Part shown: positions 1 to 7,271 of the stretch, piece by piece | Layout of the letters: every line of letters begins with the position of its first letter | Numbering within the stretch: position 1 is the stretch's first letter | Source of the DNA: Pseudacidobacterium sp036264445 | GTDB taxonomy: Bacteria; Acidobacteriota; Terriglobia; Terriglobales; Acidobacteriaceae | Assembly (NCBI GenBank): GCA_036264445.1 | Contig: DATAQW010000316.1 | Coordinates: 1 to 19,436 of the forward strand | Direction: 5' to 3' | DNA: 19,436 nucleotides | Program-made: the position numbers and the translations under genes | Notes under the pieces: model-generated | Told to the model about the DNA's origin: nothing | What the model saw: only the letters and a program-made list of their open reading frames with translations | Databases searched by the model: none

Positions 1-141
1 CGTGTCTGGCTGCAGACGCTGCCGATCTCAAAGCTGGCCCATCAGCTGATGCAGTACATGCCTTCAGAGCAGTCGCGAGAAACCACCCAGGCCGGAGTGG
101 TCGGTGGCATCGTTGGCTCAATTCTTGAGGGGATGAGATAG
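1..141 (+). CDS. C-terminal end of an unrecognised protein (partial)
   Basis: Frame 1 is open from the first base to a TAG at 139-141, giving 46 residues that end in VGGIVGSILEGMR. The start lies outside the window. The fragment has a mildly amphipathic stretch (residues about 8-20) and a Gly/Ile-rich tail (about 33-45) that could be a short helix. I recognise no family. It runs in the same direction as the small membrane protein that follows, with a degenerate intergenic repeat between them. That it is coding is inferred from the open frame and plausible composition only; the fragment is too short for a firm call. Confidence 0.5.
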   Translation, partial: RVWLQTLPISKLAHQLMQYMPSEQSRETTQAGVVGGIVGSILEGMR

Positions 142-144
142 GAA

Positions 145-175
145 ATGACATTTGTCATCCTGAGCGAAGCGAACC
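145..175. repeat. Degenerate intergenic repeat with a 14-bp palindrome
   Basis: A palindrome ATGACA-TT-TGTCAT (145-158) runs straight into TCATCCTGAGCGAAGCGAA (156-174). I recall the TCATCCTGAGCGAAGCGAA type of sequence as a dispersed intergenic element in Acidobacteriota and some other phyla; that is recollection, not a search. It sits between the truncated gene and the small membrane protein. A weaker relative lies on the other side of that gene. Confidence 0.5.
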
Positions 176-185
176 ACAAACCCTA

Positions 186-527
186 ATGCCCGAACCGCCG
201 CAAATACCCAGCACTCCCCTCCCTATCGGATACCGCCAGGGGATCATCACAGCCATAACCGTTCTTCTGGGATTCTCGCTCCTCTTCGTGCGCTTTTGGA
301 ATTTCGAGCTGCCCGGAGCCTGGAGCGCTTCTTCAATCATCGCCGCCGTCCTCATGGCGATCTCCCTCCTGCTCCAGATGACCGCGCTATGGAGATCCCT
401 GCAGCTCAAAGACGACGACGAAACCGAGTATGGCAAGACGCTCTGCTGGTTTCTCGCCTCAGCCATCACGTTAATCATCGGGCTCGTCTTTTCGTTCCTC
501 TCCTATTCCCACATCGTCAGGTTCTGA
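186..527 (+). CDS. Small three-helix membrane protein of unknown function
   Basis: This encodes 113 residues with three hydrophobic stretches: about 20-36 (IITAITVLLGFSLLFV), 47-67 (ASSIIAAVLMAISLLLQMTAL) and 88-107 (FLASAITLIIGLVFSFLS). The loop between the second and third stretches is acidic (KDDDETEYGK, about 74-83). A short Pro-rich tail (PEPPQIPSTPLP) precedes the first helix. I recognise no family; the layout is that of an inner-membrane protein with no visible catalytic residues. No clear Shine-Dalgarno sequence precedes the ATG, because the upstream bases belong to the intergenic repeat, so translation may be weak or leaderless. It is flanked by repeat-like sequence on both sides. 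Confidence 0.7.
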   Translation: MPEPPQIPSTPLPIGYRQGIITAITVLLGFSLLFVRFWNFELPGAWSASSIIAAVLMAISLLLQMTALWRSLQLKDDDETEYGKTLCWFLASAITLIIGLVFSFLSYSHIVRF

Positions 528-534
528 AGTGGTA

Positions 535-562
535 ATCATCCTGAAGGCCTCGCAAAAGAGAG
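535..562. repeat. Second, weaker copy of the intergenic repeat
   Basis: The stretch AATCATCCTGAAGGCCTCGC (534-553) shares the ATCATCCTGA core with the element at 145-175 and then diverges. It lies between the small membrane protein and the convergent LacI-type gene. A short inverted repeat AGGTA-GAG-TACCT (566-578) follows and touches the stop codon of the LacI-type gene. Relationship to the first copy is inferred from the shared core only. Confidence 0.3.
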
Positions 563-577
563 ACTAGGTAGAGTACC

Positions 578-1606
578 TTACGCTGTCAGCACCTGGCGGC
601 CTTTGCATCCACAGGAACGGCGCACAACCAGCTCGACAGGAAGCACAACGCGGCTTCCTTCCTCCGGGAACTCGCTGCGCTTGATGCGGTCGAAAAGCAG
701 GTTCGCGGCCACCCGGCCCAGTTCAGATGCAGGCTGACGTACCACGGTGAGTGTGGGATGCAGAATGTCGGCCAATTCGAAATCATCGAAGCCGACAAGC
801 GCGACTTCTTCGGGCACTCGAACACCGCCGTCGATTAAAGCATGTAAAGCATAGCGTGTTGTCAGGTTATTGGCTGTGAAGAATGCTGTTGCAGGATTTT
901 TGCCCTGCAACTCATTGGAGATGATTTCGGCTGTTGTGTCCTCTGATGAGCAATCAAATGTTGCTTCCGGTTCAATACCTACCTCGAGCATCGCCCGGCG
1001 ATAGCCCTCGAAGCGCGCGCGAACAGTGTAAAGATTCTTGTTGTATCCAAGAAAGACAATACGCTTGTGTCCGTGCTGTTGGATGAGATGTTGAACAGCA
1101 CGCTTCGCCCCACTCTGGTTTTGTACCTGTACTGAGTCGATGCGGTCATCATGCACCGGGCGGTCGAGCGTAACGATGTGCGTACCACTGAACTCTGACT
1201 GATTGATGCGCGACTTGCGAATATCTGCAGGAATAATAAGCAGTCCTTCAACATGCCGCTGCACCATGGATTGCGCTTCGTTGTATTCAATTGCAGGATC
1301 GTTGTTCGACGTGGTCAGAGTTACCGAATAGCCCTGCTCCCGAGCCACTGTGTTCACAGCGTGCGCGCAGGTCGCAAAAAAGGAATCGTAGAGATAGGGA
1401 ACGATGAGCCCAACGGTGCGCGATTTAAGGCTGCGCAGCGCGCGCGCCATTTCGTTCGGACGGTATCCGAGCTTCTCAATCGCGCGATAGACACGCTTTG
1501 CCGTTTCTTCTGAAACATTGGCAGATCCGTTCAGGACCCGAGATACAGTCATCGTTCCGACGCCCGCAACGCGTGCGACATCGTTCATGGTAGGCTTGCG
1601 ATCCAT
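578..1606 (-). CDS. LacI-family transcriptional regulator
   Basis: This encodes 342 residues, the usual length for the family. The N-terminal helix-turn-helix is clear: MNDVARVAGVGTMTVSRVLN at residues 7-26, followed by GYRPNEMARALRS (47-59), the third helix and minor-groove hinge helix. The rest (about 63-330) is a periplasmic-binding-protein-like effector domain with the typical VGLIVP entry, AFFTANN and ALVGFDDFE blocks. LacI regulators usually bind palindromic operators and respond to a sugar or nucleoside; the ligand cannot be read from the sequence. It lies 44 bp downstream of the methyltransferase on the same strand, so the two may share a transcript. No sugar gene is adjacent, so its target is not obvious. 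The ATG at 1606 lacks a strong Shine-Dalgarno but gives a standard N-terminus. Confidence 0.93.
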   Translation of the reverse strand: MDRKPTMNDVARVAGVGTMTVSRVLNGSANVSEETAKRVYRAIEKLGYRPNEMARALRSLKSRTVGLIVPYLYDSFFATCAHAVNTVAREQGYSVTLTTSNNDPAIEYNEAQSMVQRHVEGLLIIPADIRKSRINQSEFSGTHIVTLDRPVHDDRIDSVQVQNQSGAKRAVQHLIQQHGHKRIVFLGYNKNLYTVRARFEGYRRAMLEVGIEPEATFDCSSEDTTAEIISNELQGKNPATAFFTANNLTTRYALHALIDGGVRVPEEVALVGFDDFELADILHPTLTVVRQPASELGRVAANLLFDRIKRSEFPEEGSRVVLPVELVVRRSCGCKGRQVLTA

Positions 1607-1650
1607 AAACTAAGACCATCGCATCTGCATTCTCATTGCGTCAACAATTT

Positions 1651-3141
1651 CTAAGCTTCAAGCAATGCTGCACGATGAACAAATTTCAGATGGGTTTCTA
1701 TTCCTACTTCCAGCACTTCGAGTGGCGTAACGGGAAATTCAGCCTTGAGCGCATCAAGCAAGGCTTTGCAGTCGCGTGTGCCGTCGAGCAGCTGCACAAA
1801 GCTGCGGCTAACCGGGTCGTTGAGTTCAAGTGTAAAGTGCCAGAGGGTTGACGCGTAAGGATGCAGGCGAGCTTCCTGACGGATGACTGCGCTGGCGCGC
1901 GGACGATCAGAAATCTTACCTGCCACCGGAGCCTGCCAGGAATGCAACTCAATCATCTGAGCGACAGCCATTTGCAAAAGCAGCATCGACGCATCTCTGA
2001 CATTTGACACCCCATTTTCCGAGAGGGTGGAGAAAACCTGATCAAAGTTCAATGTGCGCGGCCACTCGGCGATCAATTGCTCCAAGACGGCGATCGTCAC
2101 GGGCTGGTCGCATTGGAGCGTCCGATTGCAGGTGGGCAGCGTGTAGGTTTTAGTTCCGGGTGTCTCCCCATCCTTTGATTCCGCAGAGCTGGCGAAAAGC
2201 AGGCGCTGAAATTGTCCAGCAGGGAACTCGCGCTGCAGCTTGTGTTCAGAATGGCAAAGCAATGTCTGGCGATACATGCGCATGCGCGCAAAGTCCAGTA
2301 ATTGCTCCTGCGCGATCAAGTCGTCTCCGGCAATGTTCTTGATCGACTGCTGAAACTCGGGGTTGAAGCACGGGTCCTGAGGCGTAGGCAATACGGCTTC
2401 GGAGAGAAATTGCAATCCATGGCATTGTGCGTGATTTACGAACTCTGCGAAGTGCACTGGGCGATACGCCGGTGTCAGATCGTCGTGAAAGATGGCATGC
2501 GCGCGTCCTTTTCGCAGACGTTTTAGTTGGTCTTCAACTACAAGCCGGTAGGGATCATTCTCCGGCCGCATTTGCGCGACGAGCTGAAGGAGATCCACAG
2601 ATTCATTGACCCGCACATCCGGACTTTCAATGTCTTTTGCGCGAAAGAGCATCATGTCGCGCAGCATGTGACGAATATGTCCGCCGGGAAAGGCGTTATA
2701 GCTGATAAACGCTACGCCATTCGGTGCAAGATTCCGCTTGCACCGCGCGAGCAGTCCGTCGCGTGCCCTATCAGGAATCCAGGCATAGAGACCATGCGCG
2801 ATGATGTAGTCGAACTCCCCTAATTCAGAACCAACCTCGAGCAGATCGGCCTGAAAGAGGCTGATATTTTGTAAGCCCAACTCCCGAATCCGCTGCTGTC
2901 CATATTCAATAGGTGTGCCTGCCAGATCAAAGCCGACAAACCTGGCGTCAGGCATGGCGTAAGCCATGGGAATGAGGTTCGCGCCTTCGTTGCAGCCAAT
3001 TTCAAGCACACGGCAGCCCTCCAGTGGAGCAGGTTCGAGCCCGTAGAGCAGAGCCATCACAGCCATGCGGTCTGGATGCGTGTCAGGGTAGGTAAATCCA
3101 GGATAGGCAACGGTATCGTAGGCAGTTTGGGTCGTACTCAT
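1651..3141 (-). CDS. Class I SAM-dependent methyltransferase with methyltransferase regulatory domain
   Basis: This encodes 496 residues. The N-terminal half is a Rossmann-type methyltransferase: motif I VLEIGCNEGA at 45-54, an acidic end of strand 2 (FVGFDLAG), and the block FDYIIAHGLYAWIPD (about 109-123). Next comes a region typical of the predicted methyltransferase regulatory domain (PF10119-like): LTPAYRPVHFAEFVNHA, then a helical part ending near LDFARMRMYRQTLLCHSE. The C-terminal about 170 residues are probably a winged-helix-like extension. Bacterial relatives of this architecture include the protein-lysine methyltransferases of Rickettsia, so a protein substrate is possible but not demonstrated. 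A good Shine-Dalgarno (GGAGAG on the minus strand, 3146-3151) supports the ATG at 3141. It is divergent from the flavin reductase-like gene and precedes the LacI-type gene. The protein is presumably cytoplasmic. Confidence 0.87.
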   Translation of the reverse strand: MSTTQTAYDTVAYPGFTYPDTHPDRMAVMALLYGLEPAPLEGCRVLEIGCNEGANLIPMAYAMPDARFVGFDLAGTPIEYGQQRIRELGLQNISLFQADLLEVGSELGEFDYIIAHGLYAWIPDRARDGLLARCKRNLAPNGVAFISYNAFPGGHIRHMLRDMMLFRAKDIESPDVRVNESVDLLQLVAQMRPENDPYRLVVEDQLKRLRKGRAHAIFHDDLTPAYRPVHFAEFVNHAQCHGLQFLSEAVLPTPQDPCFNPEFQQSIKNIAGDDLIAQEQLLDFARMRMYRQTLLCHSEHKLQREFPAGQFQRLLFASSAESKDGETPGTKTYTLPTCNRTLQCDQPVTIAVLEQLIAEWPRTLNFDQVFSTLSENGVSNVRDASMLLLQMAVAQMIELHSWQAPVAGKISDRPRASAVIRQEARLHPYASTLWHFTLELNDPVSRSFVQLLDGTRDCKALLDALKAEFPVTPLEVLEVGIETHLKFVHRAALLEA

Positions 3142-3288
3142 GCAGCTCTCCGTTTTAGTGGTGACATTGTAGAGCTTGTTCGTTTCTCCAGCAGTTGCCA
3201 GTTTGAGCGCAAGATACGGATAGTGCGGCAGCGCGCGATTTTCTATGGTCGATGAAGAAGCAGACTTCAGCAGTCATAGGAAAATACG

Positions 3289-3969
3289 ATGCTACACACG
3301 ATTGATCCAGCAATTCTATATTTCGGTACACCGGTTGTACTGCTCAGCAGTTTGAATGAAGATGGCTCGGCCAATCTTGCGCCCATGTCTTCTGCATGGT
3401 GGCTGGGACGCCGCTGCATGCTTGGACTGGGAGCAGGATCGAAGACACCGCAAAATATCATCCGTACCGGCGAATGCGTGTTGAATCTTCCATCGCAAGA
3501 CTTGGTTGGGATGGTCGACAGATTGGCACTTACCACCGGGTCCAGCACTGTACCGCCGCACAAACGGGAAAAGGGTTACCGCTACGAACCGGATAAGTTC
3601 GGCATTTCCGGATTTACCCAGATCAAATCAGCAACAGTTGCACCGCCGCGAGCTCTGGAATGTCCCCTGCAACTCGAAGCGAAGCTTGAAAATGTGCACC
3701 TTCTGGAAGAAGACGATGAGCAGCGAAGAGGCTCGCTGGTTGGCCTTGAAGTACGCATCACATGCGTCCACATCGATGACAGCATTCAGATGAAGGGTAT
3801 AGCGTACCGCATTGATCCGGACAAGTGGCGTCCCCTCATCATGAGCTTCCAGCGGTTTTACGGATTAGGGCCGCAGTTACACCCGTCAGCACTAGCAACG
3901 ATCCCGGAGGAGATGTACAGGGTTAAAAGGCAGCCCTCGGCCTTTGCTCCAGAGGGTGTTGCCAGGTGA
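3289..3969 (+). CDS. Flavin reductase-like (FMN-binding split barrel) protein
   Basis: This encodes 226 residues matching the flavin reductase-like/DIM6-NTAB family. The N-terminus (PVVLLSSLNEDGSANLAPMS, 15-34) is the typical first hairpin. TGECVLNLPS (about 61-70) and the region around SGFTQIKSATVAPPRALECP are the usual conserved blocks near the flavin site. Members are small FMN-binding dimers that reduce flavin for a partner oxygenase or act as oxidoreductases; no partner is adjacent, so the substrate is unknown. AGGAAAA at 3278-3284 is a plausible ribosome site for the ATG at 3289. A long hairpin follows 17 bp after the stop. The gene diverges from the methyltransferase across 147 bp. Confidence 0.85.
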   Translation: MLHTIDPAILYFGTPVVLLSSLNEDGSANLAPMSSAWWLGRRCMLGLGAGSKTPQNIIRTGECVLNLPSQDLVGMVDRLALTTGSSTVPPHKREKGYRYEPDKFGISGFTQIKSATVAPPRALECPLQLEAKLENVHLLEEDDEQRRGSLVGLEVRITCVHIDDSIQMKGIAYRIDPDKWRPLIMSFQRFYGLGPQLHPSALATIPEEMYRVKRQPSAFAPEGVAR

Positions 3970-3986
3970 AATTTTCCGAGGATCCA

Positions 3987-4020
3987 TGCGCTCCGGCGGG
4001 AGCTTTCCTGCCAGAGCGCA
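3987..4020 (+). terminator. Terminator-like hairpin after the flavin reductase-like gene
   Basis: TGCGCTC (3987-3993) pairs perfectly with GAGCGCA (4014-4020). After one C-A mismatch, GGCGGGA (3995-4001) pairs with TCCTGCC (4006-4012, one G-U pair), closing a GCTT tetraloop. No T-run follows, so it may act as a 3' stabiliser or a factor-dependent terminator rather than a classic intrinsic terminator. Confidence 0.55.
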
Positions 4021-4165
4021 CTTAGCGAAAGAACCAGACGATAATTTCAGGGATGAACAATTAGGAAAACCTATACGCAGGCCGGATTCATCGCCATTAA
4101 AATCAATTACTTAGAATATCAAAATGTAATTAGCATCCACTCTGAGAAATTCTGCATCAGATAAG

Positions 4166-4190
4166 TTGACAATAAATGACTCAAGTGCGA
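4166..4190 (+). promoter_or_regulatory. Candidate dnaK promoter element
   Basis: In the 269-bp gap before dnaK, TTGACA (4166-4171) is followed closely by TGACTCAAGTGC (4177-4188), and ACTCAAGC recurs at 4205-4212. No good TATAAT-like box lies at 16-18 bp, and no CIRCE inverted repeat (TTAGCACTC-N9-GAGTGCTAA) is present. It may therefore be read by an alternative heat-shock sigma factor. This is an inference from position and composition. Confidence 0.3.
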
Positions 4191-4238
4191 AGCTGGGTTT
4201 AACAACTCAAGCCAACACGAGGCAGTGGGGCAAAGATT

Positions 4239-6167
4239 ATGGCAAAAATTATAGGAATCGACCTCGGCACGACTAACTCTGTCGTTGCCGTTATGGAGGG
4301 CGGCGAGCCCAAGGTAATCCCCAACGAAGAGGGAGGCCGTACAACGCCTTCCGTTGTGGCCTTTACCAAGAATGGCGAGCGCCTGGTGGGGCAGGTGGCA
4401 AAACGTCAAGCCATCACGAACCCTGAAAACACAATTTATTCAATCAAGCGCTTCATGGGACGTCGCTTCAACGAAGTGACCGATGAAATGAAGATGGTTC
4501 CCTACAAAGTTGTTCAGCAGGGCGACCATGTGGCCGTGGAAGGGCAGGGCAAGCTGTATACGCCACCGGAAATTTCGGCGATGATCCTGCAAAAGCTGAA
4601 GAAAGCGGCTGAGGACTATCTCGGAACGTCCGTGACGGAAGCTGTCATTACGGTTCCGGCCTACTTCAACGATGCGCAGCGACAGGCGACGAAAGATGCC
4701 GGCCGCATTGCTGGCCTTGATGTAAAACGCATCGTGAACGAGCCGACTGCAGCTGCATTGGCTTACGGTCTCGATAAGAAAAAGGACGAGACGATTGCCG
4801 TCTACGACTTTGGCGGCGGTACGTTCGATATCTCGATCCTCGAAGTTGGCGAAGGCGTGATCGAAGTGAAGTCGACCAACGGCGATACGCACCTGGGCGG
4901 CGATAACATCGACCAGAAGATTGTTGATTGGCTGATTGACGAGTTCAAAAAGGACGAAGGTCTTGATCTGCGTTCAAAGGGCAATGAAATGGCCTTGCAG
5001 CGCCTGAAGGACGCAGCAGAGCGCGCCAAGATTGAGCTTTCAACTGCGCTTGAAACTGAGATCAACCTGCCGTTCATCACCGCAGACGCGAGTGGTCCGA
5101 AGCACCTTGTCAAGAAGCTGACGCGCGCCAAGCTGGAGCAACTGGTTGAGGACATCATTCAGCGCTCGATTGAGCCTTGCAAGAAAGCCATGGCCGATGC
5201 GGGTGTGGACGCAAGCAAGATCGATGAAGTAGTTCTGGTTGGCGGACAGACGCGTATGCCGCGCATTCAGGCCCTGGTGAAGGAACTCTTCGGCAAAGAG
5301 CCGCACAAAGGCGTGAATCCTGACGAAGTGGTTGCGATTGGCGCAGCGGTGCAGGCAGGCGTGCTCTCGGGCGAAGTGAAAGACCTTCTGTTACTCGATG
5401 TGACGCCGCTGACGCTGTCGATCGAAACGTTGGGTGGAGTGGCTACGCCAATGATTCCGCGCAACACAACCATTCCGACGAAGAAGACGGAGACCTTCTC
5501 AACGGCGGCGGATTCGCAGACGGAAGTGGAGGTGCATGTCCTGCAGGGCGAGCGTCCGATGGCGGCGCAGAACCGTACACTGGGCAAATTCAAGCTGAGC
5601 GGCATTCCTCCGGCACCGCGCGGCATTCCGCAGATCGAGGTTACGTTCGATATTGATGCCAACGGCATCCTCAACGTGACCGCGAAGGACAACGCTACGG
5701 GCAAAGACCAGAAGATTACGATTACGTCTTCTTCGGGTCTAAGTAAAGAGGAAGTCGAGCGCATGGCGAAGGAAGCCGACGCTCACTCGGCTGAGGACAA
5801 AACAAAGCGCGATGAGATCGAAGCTCGCAATGGTCTCGATAACCTGGTCTACAACATCGAGAAAATGCTGAAGGAGAGCGGCGACAAGGTTTCCGGCGGC
5901 GACAAGGCCGATGTTGAGTCGGCGTTGGCCGAAGCAAAGAAGACGCTCGAAGCCACACCTTCAGTCAGCGAGCTGAACGCGGCGCGGGAGAAACTGACCG
6001 CTGCTTCGCACAAGCTGGCTGAAGCGATGTATAAGGCCTCTTCTACCGCCGGTGCTTCTGCCGCTCCTCATGGAGATGGAGCACAGGCTGCTGCGGGCAC
6101 GACGGAAGAGAAGAAAGATGAAGGCGTCATCGATGCAGAATATGTGGACGTTGACGAGAAAAAGTAA
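4239..6167 (+). CDS. dnaK: Chaperone protein DnaK (Hsp70)
   Basis: This encodes 642 residues, full length for bacterial DnaK. The nucleotide-binding domain shows the phosphate loop IGIDLGTTNSVVAV (5-18), NEPTAAALAYGLD, the second phosphate loop VYDFGGGTFDISIL and the adenosine motif VVLVGGQTRMP. The linker LLLLDVTPLTLSIET leads into the substrate-binding beta domain, followed by the helical lid and the acidic tail GVIDAEYVDVDEKK. It uses ATP hydrolysis to hold and release unfolded proteins in the cytoplasm, with DnaJ and GrpE as partners. Neither partner gene is adjacent, so the gene appears monocistronic: about 270 bp of non-coding DNA precede it and a strong terminator follows. No perfect Shine-Dalgarno is visible, only a G-rich stretch (GGCAGTGGGG, 4221-4230). 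No CIRCE element is seen, so HrcA control is not supported. Confidence 0.98.
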   Translation: MAKIIGIDLGTTNSVVAVMEGGEPKVIPNEEGGRTTPSVVAFTKNGERLVGQVAKRQAITNPENTIYSIKRFMGRRFNEVTDEMKMVPYKVVQQGDHVAVEGQGKLYTPPEISAMILQKLKKAAEDYLGTSVTEAVITVPAYFNDAQRQATKDAGRIAGLDVKRIVNEPTAAALAYGLDKKKDETIAVYDFGGGTFDISILEVGEGVIEVKSTNGDTHLGGDNIDQKIVDWLIDEFKKDEGLDLRSKGNEMALQRLKDAAERAKIELSTALETEINLPFITADASGPKHLVKKLTRAKLEQLVEDIIQRSIEPCKKAMADAGVDASKIDEVVLVGGQTRMPRIQALVKELFGKEPHKGVNPDEVVAIGAAVQAGVLSGEVKDLLLLDVTPLTLSIETLGGVATPMIPRNTTIPTKKTETFSTAADSQTEVEVHVLQGERPMAAQNRTLGKFKLSGIPPAPRGIPQIEVTFDIDANGILNVTAKDNATGKDQKITITSSSGLSKEEVERMAKEADAHSAEDKTKRDEIEARNGLDNLVYNIEKMLKESGDKVSGGDKADVESALAEAKKTLEATPSVSELNAAREKLTAASHKLAEAMYKASSTAGASAAPHGDGAQAAAGTTEEKKDEGVIDAEYVDVDEKK

Positions 6168-6193
6168 CGGGCGCTGAAGCTCGATTTAGCAAA

Positions 6194-6237
6194 GAGGGGC
6201 GCGCTTAAACGAAACGTTAACGCGCCCCTCGTGTTTA
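6194..6237 (+). terminator. Strong hairpin terminator after dnaK
   Basis: A perfect 10-bp GC-rich stem, GAGGGGCGCG (6194-6203) with CGCGCCCCTC (6221-6230), encloses a smaller stem (AACG-AAA-CGTT) and is followed by GTGTTTAT. It lies 26 bp after the dnaK stop and fits an intrinsic terminator. Confidence 0.8.
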
Positions 6238-6267
6238 TAGAAGTAGATGACTGGAGTACTTGAAATA

Positions 6268-6438
6268 ATGACTGACACTCTTTGGAAATGCGAACAGTTG
6301 CGAGCTGGGCAGGTGTACAACACGCTCATGTTCAATACGCGCGAAGAAGCAGAAAAATTCAAAGCGCAGATGGACCGGGTGGCCCCGGATATGTTCTGCC
6401 GGATCGAGGCGGTTCCGGCGAAATTGGTTTGGAATTAA
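6268..6438 (+). CDS. Small conserved-looking protein of unknown function (56 aa)
   Basis: From ATG 6268 the product is 56 residues, beginning MTDTLWKCEQLRAGQ and ending PAKLVWN. An upstream in-frame ATG at 6247 would add seven residues. I prefer 6268 because GGAG at 6253-6256 sits 11 bp before it, while 6247 follows the dnaK terminator too closely to have a ribosome site. The sequence alternates beta-like and helical character: a Trp/Cys beginning, a charged helix around REEAEKFKAQMDRV (26-39) and a final strand MFCRIEAVPAKLVW. This looks like a compact alpha/beta fold, but I recognise no family. It ends 23 bp before the DNA glycosylase gene, so the two may be co-transcribed. Confidence 0.7.
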   Translation: MTDTLWKCEQLRAGQVYNTLMFNTREEAEKFKAQMDRVAPDMFCRIEAVPAKLVWN

Positions 6439-6461
6439 AAGAAAATCTTTCCTAAAATCCG

Positions 6462-7259
6462 ATGCCTGAAGGAAATGAAATCCACCGTTTTGCGCAGCGC
6501 CATGCAGCGGCTTTTGCAGGCAAGCGGGTGCGAGTGGATTCGCCTAATGGCGGATTTCCTGATGCTGAAATTCTTGATGGACGCAAGTTGATCGGAGTCG
6601 ATGCAGTCGGCAAGCATCTCGGTTACAGCTTCGGGCGTAATCTGATTTTTCATGTGCATCTTGGCATGTATGGAGACTTCCGCGAGGGTAAGATGCCCCT
6701 TCCGGAAGTGAAAGGCGCGCTTCGGCTGCGCATCTACACTAAAACTGACTGGATGGAATTGCGCGGCGGCACCGATACTTCCATCTTTTCGCAGGCCAAG
6801 TGGGAGTCACTGCTGAAGCGGCTTGGGCCCGATCCTCTGCATCGCGGGGCTGATCCTACACCTGGTTTTGAGAAAATCCTCAAGAGAAACACTCCCATCG
6901 GCGCTCTGCTAATGGACCAATCAGTCTTTTCCGGCATTGGCAATATCTATCGTGCTGAACTGTTGTTCCGCGCGCGCATCAACCCTTGGCGGCCGGGAAA
7001 GAGCATGAGCATGGCTGAACTGAAAGCCGTCTGGAAAGATGCGAAGAAGTTACTCAGCAATGGCGTGAAGAATACACGTTACGTTACGACGCTGCCAAAA
7101 GACCGTCCGCATAAGAATCATAAGCCGATACTTGAGGAAGAGCTGCATTACATCTATCGCCGCCATGGCAAACCATGTTTTGTCTGCGGCACAAAGATCG
7201 AGAGAGCCGAGATGGCAGGACGAACGGTGTATTGGTGCCCGAACTGTCAGAAAAATTGA
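6462..7259 (+). CDS. nei: Endonuclease VIII-like DNA glycosylase/AP lyase (Fpg/Nei family)
   Basis: This encodes 265 residues, a normal length. The start MPEGNEIHR supplies the invariant Pro2 nucleophile (after Met removal) and Glu3. K51 lies in the VGKHLGY block, and the helix-two-turn-helix carries SGIGNIYRAELL. The C-terminal zinc finger has Cys239, Cys242, Cys259 and Cys262 (CxxC-x16-CxxC), with Arg254 in the finger loop. The N-terminal half (SPNGGFPDAEILDG, HVHLGMYGDF) resembles the actinobacterial Nei1 subgroup more than Fpg. It should remove oxidised pyrimidines and cleave the abasic site by beta/delta elimination. The Fpg/Nei split is from memory of family motifs. No clear ribosome site precedes the ATG. 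It converges with the serine hydrolase gene, 12 bp apart. Confidence 0.9.
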   Translation: MPEGNEIHRFAQRHAAAFAGKRVRVDSPNGGFPDAEILDGRKLIGVDAVGKHLGYSFGRNLIFHVHLGMYGDFREGKMPLPEVKGALRLRIYTKTDWMELRGGTDTSIFSQAKWESLLKRLGPDPLHRGADPTPGFEKILKRNTPIGALLMDQSVFSGIGNIYRAELLFRARINPWRPGKSMSMAELKAVWKDAKKLLSNGVKNTRYVTTLPKDRPHKNHKPILEEELHYIYRRHGKPCFVCGTKIERAEMAGRTVYWCPNCQKN

Positions 7260-7271
7260 GAATGCGGGAGT

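Noticed and set aside
4021..4238. CIRCE operator upstream of dnaK
   Set aside because: I looked for TTAGCACTC-N9-GAGTGCTAA and found no convincing match; only short ACTCAAG-like pieces are present.
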